NCBI RefSeq assembly: GCF_001949145.1
Contig: NW_019091586.1
Location: 21,085-67,473 of the forward strand
Direction: 5' to 3'
DNA from: Acanthaster planci
Taxonomy: Eukaryota > Echinodermata > Asteroidea > Valvatida > Acanthasteridae
Length of the DNA: 46,389 nucleotides
Below the pieces are notes generated by a model. It saw nothing but the letters and a program-made list of their open reading frames with translations, was not told the origin of the DNA and searched no databases. The translations under genes and the position numbers were made by a program. How positions within the stretch are numbered: position 1 is the stretch's first letter; the number at the start of each line of letters is the position of its first letter. Below, one piece after another: positions 11,619 to 21,300 of the stretch.

Positions 11619-12043
11619 CAGTCATTTGCAAAATTTAGGATCAACCACATAAAATGCGTTAACCTGAAGAAAAACCAAACTTAAACCAATCAACCATGGC
11701 AACTTAAGTTTATTTTCAATGTGCAACCTTAGTATCTTGGTTAAACAGCTATTCGACTACATTTCCAAGGTGTGAAATGTTAATTAACAGTCCAATATTG
11801 AGTGTGCCCGCCTTTACTTCTGATTACTTGTAGACTGGCTTTTTAAATTTGTTTCCCCATGCTGCCTTACAGACAAGATGTCATACAAGACCTGCCTTTG
11901 CAAAAAATCTTTCAAATGAATATGTACATGTACCAGTAAGTAAAAACATGTTACGTAATCATTCAACGAGACAATATAATGCAGGCCCAGTGGCAGAAAT
12001 ACCAATAAAATTCCAGGTGGTCTGAAACTTTTGCAAATGACTG
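11619..12043. mobile_element. Tc1/mariner-like non-autonomous element
   Basis: The ends are inverted: CAGTCATTTGCAAAA on the left and TTTTGCAAATGACTG on the right. A weaker inverted similarity extends further inward. Both ends are flanked by TA (11617-11618 and 12044-12045), as expected for the TA target duplication of the Tc1/mariner superfamily. At 425 bp with no transposase frame, it is a MITE-type derivative. Confidence 0.75.
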
Positions 12044-12380
12044 TATATAATGTGTTTGGTAGAAAGAATCCAAACTCAAAATGATAACAATCGCCCTTTG
12101 CACATACACTTATTCAAGTAGATAATTTTATTTGAAATTCAGCGCCAGAAAGTAGACCAATCATAATTGTACAGCAGGGTACATAACATTTCCATTTGCA
12201 GACATGTTTACAGAATGTCCAGGGGCCGACTCATCCGCTACACTTGTTTTACATAATAAAAAAAATGTTGCGGCATATACAACGTGTGTACGTTGTGTGC
12301 AAATCATTATAGGCCATTCTAGCACGGTGGCCTGCAAAATGTCTGTAGGACAAGTATAACATTCTGCTTTTTTGCAAGGA

Positions 12381-12668
12381 TGGATTTGCGCCAGGGAGAT
12401 GTTAATTAATTTAAGATTTTTTTGTCCTGCCCAACGTGTATTATAACACTTTAACCAAGTGTTGCCCCCGAAGGCTTATAAAAAAAACCACAGGCGTAGT
12501 CGGGTGGGACTCGAACCCACGACTTCCTGCTTACTAGTGCAGACGTCTTAACTACTCGACCACCGAGCTTGCCAGCTTGTCAGCAGGCTGGTTTGAGTCA
12601 GATGTTGCAGCGGGTACCGTGAACAACTACGTTGGACAGGGCAAAAAAAATCCTAAATTAATAAACTA
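12381..12668. mobile_element. Composite inverted-repeat element with internal tRNA-like sequence, copy 1
   Basis: The left part begins TGGATTTGCGCCAGGGAGAT and continues with TTAATTAA..GTCCTGCCCAACGTG. The right end (about 12630-12668) holds the inverse, CGTTGGACAGGGC..AAATTAATAA. Between them lies a tRNA-like segment on the - strand (12493-12570). Related sequence occurs at 27708-28103. It therefore looks like a DNA-transposon-like unit that carries, or was derived together with, a SINE head. Confidence 0.7.
12493..12570 (-). pseudogene. tRNA-like sequence (SINE head / tRNA pseudogene)
   Basis: Read on the - strand it has an A box (TGGTCGAGTAG) and a perfect B box (GGTTCGAGTCC, at 12507-12517). 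A 3-bp D stem (GTC/GAC) can form, as can a 5-bp anticodon stem with an 8-base loop, and a T arm (GTGGG/CCCAC). The acceptor stem pairs at only about 4-5 of 7 positions, so it is unlikely to be a functional tRNA. The loop is one base too long, so no anticodon is assigned. Confidence 0.75.
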
Positions 12669-12851
12669 TTCTACTTGTTGAACACATGGGCATCATTGGG
12701 GCCAAGCACTCATCAGCAGCAACCTTAAAACTGTAAATGGTGCCGGTATTTAACCAAATTTTAGACTCTCGTTCCCTGTCCTTTTCTTCTGCGCAAAGTT
12801 TGTTGAGATGGTTAACTGAGGAGGCAGGGGAAACCTGAGACCAACGTACAT

Positions 12852-12871
12852 GTAGTTCTACGTAGAACTAC
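12852..12871. repeat. Perfect 20-bp palindrome
   Basis: GTAGTTCTAC is followed directly by its reverse complement. It lies just left of the MITE at 12902 and has no other known meaning. Confidence 0.8.
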
Positions 12872-12901
12872 GAAATATGGTATGTTAGCAATGGCTGTGT
12901 C

Positions 12902-13022
12902 CAAATCCCTTGGCTACGGCTGGCGCTAGTCTATGGGAAATGGCTCCTGACTAGCCGCTAAGAACTTTTAGCGCCTTTCATTTGTGTGTACTCGTGATGT
13001 CTAGCCATTACCAAGGGATTTG
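12902..13022. mobile_element. 121-bp MITE-like inverted repeat
   Basis: CAAATCCCTTGG at the left end matches CCAAGGGATTTG at the right end, and the similarity continues to about 20 bases. No coding capacity is present. Its superfamily is not assigned. Confidence 0.7.
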
Positions 13023-14748
13023 AAAATAGCCTTTGAGGCCCAACGTCCACTGAGATCTTCAACTTTACTGTCGATGAGAACATGCCGGTGATGCACAGAG
13101 TCCCTGCTGCATTGAATGGAAATGCGAAACAACTCGCTGTAGTGTCGTCTGTGCTCAAGAAGTTGCTGCTGCGTTGAGAACGATTCATATACGCACTGAA
13201 ACAGCAACCAATTGCCACTGATGGTGCTTTCGATACCATGCCTGGCTATCTGCAGCTGCTGTCAGAAGGAAGCAAGTCTAATCGAGGAAAATGTTCGTTA
13301 AAGTTAGTCAGTTTTGATCAAAAAGCTTGCTGTCGGAGGATGGTACATGTAGGGCAGTGTCGTCTTGTCGGATCACCCAAGGCTGGTCATGACATAGGCG
13401 TAACATCAGTCACGAACCAACTGCTAGGCAACCAACAGCCCTTGACTGAAACAGGGTTGTACATGTATGTGGTAATAACACAGTGGTGGAAGGAAAAGGA
13501 CACGTAGGATGACATGCGTCAAAAGCATATCCTAAATATTTATGTTTTATTCAATCAAAAACATCACATTCACATTGGAGAAACATGACATGGAAAGTTG
13601 AAAATTGGACTGCAGAAGAGTTGATGGAATAAAGTACAAATATTTAGGATATGCAAATCACATTGTTGTATGTGTCCTTTTCCATCTGTACCTAACACAG
13701 CAGAAGCATCAGGAACCAAGACTAGCATATGCACGGCTTCTCATTTATCGACCATGTACAAAGCCTGACTGTAGTGTCAGATGTGGTCACTGAAGGTAAG
13801 GCAACTTATACTGCCACTCCACATAATCTTTAATCACTACAAAAATAAGAGTCTTTATAACCATGTAAATACATTAACAAGCAAGAAAAATGTTCAATTT
13901 CAAATACATAAAAACCTTACATCCGAACACAAAGAATGAAACAACATCTAAATACACTCCTTGAAGCACAAAACCCTTTGACTATTAATGTTATTAGCAC
14001 ATTTTATGCACAATAAATGCATCCAGGAAACAGGCACCAGGAAAAAGATCACAGTCTTGTTAATGAGCTTAGATTGATCTGCAAGATCTAAGTAATGACG
14101 TATTAAATAATGACAAGGCTGTAACTGTTAAATTTATACATAACTTTTAACAACCTAAAAGATATATCCAAAAAAAAGGAAAAAACCCTACAGTATTTAA
14201 AAATGGCTGCTGACTGCACAAACTACAGTACACACTTCTTCCACCGGGTGTATTCCCCACGATGGCACTTGACACAACGTTCAGTATCTGCCTTAAGAAA
14301 ATGCCTTGCCCAATGCACATATACCAGTAGCAAGGGAATCCCTGGATGGGAGGACAGCCATACTTTCTAGAGGTTTTCATTAGGCCAATGTAATGTAATG
14401 GGCAACCATCCGATTCACTCCATTTATTAGTCCTGGTTGTATACACCTTTTTTGTTTTGCCTACAATATTGTATGTACAGCCAAAGTGTACAAAATTTCT
14501 TTCTCTTTTTTTTTCCAATGAAGTGCAATTTTGTCTCATTTAGGGTATTGGGGAGTAATTTTTATTTGGATTATTATCTAGCATTTTGATAGGTGTGTGA
14601 GATGTTTCACACTTTCTGATTTATTTTTGCTATCTGTTGTACACAGCAGCAGTTCTAATGCTTAACCATTACAAGAGACAGTCCTGAGGTACAGTGATCA
14701 CATGTCCAGATTAATTCATTTCAAGTCAGCCAACCATTAATATGTACC
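13023..14748. other. Intergenic, no gene recognised
   Basis: Short ORFs on both strands (for example 12958-13239 minus and 14147-14539 minus) show no known domain and no splice support. Sequence is AT-rich after 13500. Several TTTATT strings (13543, 14423, 14561, 14620) are AATAAA on the - strand. They could be distal poly(A) signals of TM9SF2 if its 3' UTR is very long. Confidence 0.4.
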
Positions 14749-14807
14749 TTAACCATAACACTCCTTAGTCCTCCAACAGGTGAAGGATTGAGGAGGGTTA
14801 GGGTTAA
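14749..14807. repeat. 59-bp palindromic TTAA-ended fragment
   Basis: It begins TTAACCATAACACTCCT and ends AGGAGGGTTAGGGTTAA, which is an imperfect inverted repeat. It may be a collapsed remnant of a TTAA-inserting element. Confidence 0.5.
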
Positions 14808-17800
14808 TAAACTATACAATGGTTGAATAAATCCTTGTCATCTGACAGGTGGATTGTTGATCACGTGCCAAGAATTACGAGTACTTGTCTGATGCACAGC
14901 GCACGGCCAGCCTGTAAGAATGGAATGATCCATTCTGCCAATACATGGACCGCTTCATCTGGCTGACTAGAACATTTCATATGTAACTGAATGAAATTAT
15001 TCCCATCAGTGCATAACCATGATTTATAGAGCACTCCAAAAGCAAGAACTAAGGCAGAGCGGACAACTGCAAGAGCAAGGAATCTGCACATAATGCAACC
15101 CTTTTCCAGTACCATGAATAACACTGTTAACTTTAACAAAATGAGTACAACCAGGGACCGCTTTGATCTGTAAGACATCGGTCATAAGAGCGCAACAGAT
15201 AAAGGCATATGGGGCTTGATTCAATCACACCTGCTTTTGCTTCGAGTAACCAGATTACCGTGCACTGCGTTGCAAACCCCATGCGGTGTGCATTGCTTTG
15301 TGACTGGTGCTATGCTCATTTTTTTTGCTTTCCTTGCTACTGCTGTGCAACATCCTCCAACACTAGTTCTTGCTATGGCACCAAAAAGACAGGAAAGGGG
15401 GCCAGTAAGTTACAGTGTACAATCACATTAGCATGCATCCCCTGATGATGTCACCTCTTGAGCACTCTACAACCTGTTCTTTGAGTCAGCTTGGAGGCTG
15501 TTTGTTATTGGACTGGAGCCAGAGCATAATTTCTGTTTTGAAATAAAAATCAATTCCCATCTCAATGTTAAAACTGCTATTAGAAATTTCGTTCCATCTA
15601 CACATATTTTTGACTGCAAAAGGGGATAACCTCTTTGAAAGAGGGTAAAGTGCAGAAATGTTTCATTCATACTACAGTCTCCCTCCCTACTCATGAGGGG
15701 TCAAATGTTTTTTGGGGTGTTGACAACCGTTGAAACACCTGCAGAAATCAGGGATGCCGGTCAAGTTTTTGTCCAGAGCCTGATAAGGGGGTAGGGAAGC
15801 CTCAACTTACATACATGTACACAAACCTTGTCCGAGGCCTGATATTGGCCCAACATTTTAAATAAGAGTCTGAATTCAGGCTTTTGCGTGAGGACTGGCA
15901 TCCCTGAGAAATCGATAACCTTTGGAGAAACATGCCAAGGTGACTGCCCCCCCCCTTAACCTGTTTTTTGTGTCTTATGCTGTTTGGTATTAACCAACAT
16001 GTCATTGCACAATATATAATAAACAGCTTAATGTTTTGTGATTACATACTGTACAGCTGTCATGGCTGTACAGCTGAGGGTTCAATCGAAATGTGAGACA
16101 ATACCCATTATTTTTAATATTACGGCAACTCATACATATTTACAAAGCTAGGCATAAGGCTGGAAGGGGAGGGATCTACAAAACTTAATTCATCATAAAC
16201 AGCAAGGTCATTCCATACAGTTTCAGAACTACATGCACAAACAATTGTCCACAACTTTTCTTTTACGTACATGTGTGCCATGTGATGTCAGACAAAAAAG
16301 CAAAGTGAATACATGTAATTCCGTGAATTCTGCCTTCCCATTGGAAAACATGCATCCGGCATCAAACAACGACAAAGAAAACAAGCAAGTCTGGACACAA
16401 ACTGTACACAAAAATTACTTAAGCTGAAAATGTTCTGCATCTCAAGAGCACAAACTCTCTTAACTAGACTTCCATTTCAGAAGGGCTGTTCCAATGAATC
16501 TGTGTGCTTTTCAAGACACAAGCCATCCACAAGTCTTACGCTAAGGGCGGGAATTTATGTTTAATAAATTTTTGAAAACTTTCCCATACAGTTTAAGCAT
16601 TTTAGCCAACGCGTTACAGAGGCTGCCGCCGCCGATCTCGATGTTTTCATATTGCATACTGTACATGTACAGTGTAGTTAAATGATGCACATGGTCCCAC
16701 CAATTTAAAAATGCAGATTGATGCTGAGGCGTTTAAAACAAGTTATGTTTTATTGTTTTAGAATCCACTTTTTTTCTCAGAAAGTACCAGATGCCAAACA
16801 GGAAAAGTGTTCCGAGAATCATATTACATTTAACAGGCATCGTTTACAATAAAAATGAATGCTACACTGAATCAATCAAAACATCAAACCTCTAAAAGGG
16901 GCGGTTCTGTTTAAATGCTTGGGAAAATCTGTAAACAGATTTGAAACTTGTTTTGTTCGAACGTTTAACCGTGTAAACATCCCATCCTTATCCTACACAC
17001 AATAGTGCAAAAAACACTAGGCAGGTCAATATACATGTGGTAACTATCACCAAGGAAGTTGTGCTGTCACAGCAAAACAAGGGCCCCAGGCTTTCATTTT
17101 TTTTGGGGGGGGATCAATTAACCATTCCCTTTTTGGTTAACAGTTCAATCAATCACGTGGCAGTTTTTTTCCATCCAAATAACATGCGAGGCTTTATGAA
17201 CTACAACCAAGTGGTCTGTCTTGAGGAATTTCTTATGTGTCCTCAAAAGTCATGTCATGTCATTCACTTCTGGTTTTCTACTTCAACCTATTTCTGTATT
17301 CACATTGCAGCTTTTGCAGGAGAATGTTTGAGTTTTCGATCAACCCAAAGATCAATTAAACCAACTCCAGCAACATCCAGCAACTATTCAAACATAAACT
17401 GATTCATTTCCTTGTGGTCCTAACCAAAACATCAAAACAATGTGAAAATAAATTCTTAAATCTGGTCGTAATTTACCACGACATATTTAAAAACAACAAA
17501 ACCTCATCCCACTGTTCACACGCTGCCTTTTTTCATTGCTGTCGCAATGACAAACTGTACAAGTGAAATTCAAACAAAGGAATTATACATCCATTTTACG
17601 AGGCCTAGCTCAGTGAAACATCTAAAAGTTCCTAAGCCATCTAAAAAACCAAACCCAACCTATCCCCAAAGAAATGTGCATGGCAAATGTGCAGTGGAAA
17701 CTCAACGCCTCATCCAACTTCAGGTTCACGTGATATATTGTTTCTGATGAACTTTTCATAATTCACTGCTTTGAAGATTGTACAAGACGAAAACTTTTTA

Positions 17801-18264
17801 CAGTACTTCATGTGCTTTTTTTTTTTGGGAAAATGAGAGATGCGAAAGGCATCCATTTGGCTAATCGTGTGTCTGACAAAAAAATTATCAGCAATGCACG
17901 TCACGTACTGCCGTCAATAATGAAACACATTTTAAGTTTACCACTGCGGCACAATGTATACTCTATCTACTTTGACCAGTAAGAAGAAAGGTCCCTCTTG
18001 CAGGGAAAAATGGAATCTATTCACAAACTTTCTACAAATTCCTCTGGGCCTGTTGGCTACTTATGTCCTTTTTACTTAAATCACAGGCAAAACTGGTTCC
18101 TGGGTGAATCTTACCCCCGAACTAAACTAAAGTATAGTCTGACTCGAGAGTGTTGAATTAATAAAGCATTCTCTGCCCACCAAAAGAAAGAGAAAATCAA
18201 ACACGACTGAACCTTGTTGGTGGGATCAAGCTTGACCACAGCGGATCACCAACCCAGAAGCGAT
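14808..18264 (-). other. Downstream of TM9SF2: probable 3' UTR, extent unknown
   Basis: No protein gene was recognised on either strand. The part nearest 18264 must contain the TM9SF2 3' UTR. The first exact AATAAA seen on the - strand is at 16754-16749, which would give a UTR of about 1.5 kb. This is an inference; shorter UTRs using variant signals are possible. Confidence 0.35.
16749..16754 (-). terminator. Candidate TM9SF2 poly(A) signal
   Basis: TTTATT on the + strand reads AATAAA on the gene's strand, about 1.5 kb past the TM9SF2 stop. Use is inferred only. Confidence 0.25.
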
Positions 18265-18332
18265 TTAATCCACTTTCACTACGCTGTAGATTTTGCTGAC
18301 GAACCAGAAACAGGAAAAGAAGCCCACAGCTC
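18265..18332 (-). CDS. TM9SF2: TM9SF2 coding exon 15: C-terminus and stop
   Basis: Encodes [20 protein letters not shown] and then VD and TAA. The final KVD fits the KxD/E Golgi-retention signal of nonaspanins. Acceptor TTCTTGCAG. Confidence 0.95.
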
Positions 18333-21300
18333 CTGCAAGAACACATGGAACAGGAGGAGGAAATGTTCAGCCTGTTTTGCTACATGTACATCCTTCCAAT
18401 ACACTTCCATATTTCCCTCTTGAACACTGCCGTATACTTTGAAACACCGCTGCCGAGGAGGTCGGCAGCGGGCTGCAAGGCCGGCAAGGCCAAGCTAGCA
18501 CTATAAAGCCAACACTACAATGCCAAACCCCTTCCCTTTTGTTCAGGGAACCCTGCTGAACCAGACAAAAACCAACAACAGGAAACGGGTGAAGCCTGCT
18601 GAGCCCAACAGAATCCAACAGCTTGAACATAAGGCTTTCCGTTTGCGTCGATAAAAACCCACAGAATGTGACCACTCTTGGATATTGTTGGGTTTAGTGT
18701 GGTTAAGGTAAACAATCAAATGGTACCCTCCAATTCACTCCATTTGCGGATACGGTAAAAGGTATGGTGAAGCCAGACGGAATGAATGATGGCTTGATAA
18801 AACAAGTTGGGTCGGCTGCACGATGTACTCTCAATGAGACTGTCAGGTTTTAATACCTGGAACGCTAGAAAATGTAGGGCCAATTGCATGTAGTCCTGGG
18901 CTGCAATGCAGGTAGAATTGGGGGAAAAAACACTCACCGGTGAACAAGAAGAACAAGAGGACCATGATGGTAGTGTAGCCGAAGTACAAGATGGTGCTGG
19001 TCGTTCCCTGGATGGTCAACTTGGACACGAAGTAGTGCAGACAGTAGATGAACAGGTAGACGGCAGTGAAGCCACTGGTCAGGAAAGAGCGCCACCACCA
19101 GTGATAGTCCTGTAGGGGAGAGAACGCACGTTACTTGAATCTGCCCTTAAGCACTTGAGTCTGAATGACAGTGGCCTCTGATAGACCACCCCCCCACCGA
19201 CTTACAAAACAGCTCTCAAATAATGGGTTGGATAAGAGCCAGCTCTGAGTTCGAAACCTTTGACCCTAAAAGAGCAGAGGGGGGCAGCATCCTCCCCCCA
19301 GCCCCGACATTTTTTCCAATATCACCACAGTGCATTTTTTCCAGGAGTTGAGCATTTAGGAGTTTTAGAGTAATTCTTTGCAGTCATTTTGATACCAGTT
19401 TTGCAAAAATTGAACTGTTCTTGCGCTGCGTGCATTTTTCCAAAACAGGTCAGCAAAATATGTATACTTTTTCCACAGTGATGCTCAATGCATATGGGCC
19501 GGCAAACGTGGAGACTTGAATTTCAAATAACTGCAACAACAATCTTTGTAATGATAAGGAGTGCTTTTACATACATGTACATGCAAAGTTTAGAAAAAAA
19601 TCAAGTGTGGCGCAGCTGAGTTCTAAGAGGGGGCAGAATCCCCCACCTCAGCTGTGAGATGGGCCAAAGTAACCCGGCTCTTTTAGGGTTAAAAGATTCT
19701 CGGACAATGTTAGGTAATGGCAACCCTACACATTTTCATTAGGGTGCAAACCCTGAGAGATGCATCAGTGCAAAAACATGAGTTGCTCTTTCTAGTGCAT
19801 ACTGCAACACAATATGGGCGTTACCCAAGAGTTTGCAACACGTTGACCAATCACACTGCGCAAAATCTGTCAAAACAATGCACGTTTCGAAAGGGTTGAA
19901 AGATTTTGTGCCTAGTGATTGGTCAGCATGTTGCAAACTCTTGGAGGCACACTGTTGTAGAACTCCCATGTTACTGAAAACAAAGACTCAAGACTCATTT
20001 TCATGGACCAGATAACAAATATCAGTACTGGTATTTTCATCCTACATGTGCATGTAAACCCTAAACATCTCTGATAAGGTCTGCAAACTTGGGTAAACAA
20101 TGGAACCTGCCCACTCAGTCTACTTTTGGTCTGCAAGGTCAAAGACTAAACTTTCAGTTCCTCTGCCGCAGTGCTGAGTCCTTCCATAAATCCCTTTACA
20201 AGCCCAGCCAAATGCATGTGCACATCAAGCTGAAGATTGGGTGGTGCCACCACAGTTAGGGTATCCAATCGGATTAGTCTACAAAAAATGTGCTTATACA
20301 ATGACACATGGTGTACTCGCACATTACATTTAAAAGTACATCATCTGGAATATACACCAAATTATTTCAATATCCCCAACAAATAAACACATGAATTCAA
20401 CATGTCTGCACCCAGGAGGCATGACAGCTACTCCAGGGAATGACTAGTAAGTATTCGAGTTCTTATGTAGCTCTGTGATTTCTCAGCATTTCTCTACACT
20501 AGGAGCAACTCACCTCCGCACACAGGTGGAAATAGCACAGCAGGATGGTGGCCTCCGAACAGGTGATCACCAGGATGATGGCCACAAAGAATAAGAAACC
20601 AAACATATAGTAGAACTGATGGGACCTGAAGGAGGGAAGCAAATCACCACAGATGACAGCAGTGGCTCAACTACTCAACTACTTCCCCTATGGCTGACCT
20701 GATGTCTACGGGAGTGGATGACAGCAGTCATCAAGAAAAATCTTGAAAAGGACCCGGCATCTTGTCTTGCTCAAGAAAAATCTACCCGGCAGCAAGTGGT
20801 TAATATCTTTTTACAAACAATTGCATACATTCAAGTTTATTATTCAGATTTCGAGGGCACGCACTGCTACTCACCAGATGCTGTTGAGGATGAAGAACAG
20901 CTGGATGAAGATGCAGCCAAAGGGCAAGACTCCGCCCATCACGATGCCGGGAAGGGGGCGGGTGTAGAACGACTGTTCAGGGATCTGACGGGGAATCTGA
21001 TTGGTGCGCACAGGGAACTCAATCGGCTGCAGAAAAAAAGAAGCGAGCCAATCAGGTCGAATGTATCAAATGAAATAACGTTCCAGTGGCAAACTCCCGT
21101 TCAGGCGTGAGGTCAAAATACAAACGCTTTTGAAAGCGTTTAACGCTTTGTAAACGCTAAGCCCCACCGACGGTCAACATCGAACAGACGAACGCTTCGG
21201 CAAGGCTCGCTAAACCGTTGCGGTCGAGTACACCGGGCACTCTGCAGCTTCCAGTAAACAATGGACAGCTCATCGCACAACCGCATCATAATAGACTTCT

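Noticed and set aside
12493-12570. Functional tRNA gene
   Set aside because: The A and B boxes are good, but the acceptor stem is mostly unpaired and the anticodon loop has an extra base. The sequence is embedded in a repeated element.
14147-14539. A 130-aa ORF on the - strand downstream of TM9SF2
   Set aside because: No domain, no homologous copy in the window, and low-complexity ends. Probably chance or 3' UTR sequence.
20718-21110. A + strand ORF overlapping TM9SF2 exon 12
   Set aside because: It is an antisense shadow of a conserved exon plus intron sequence.
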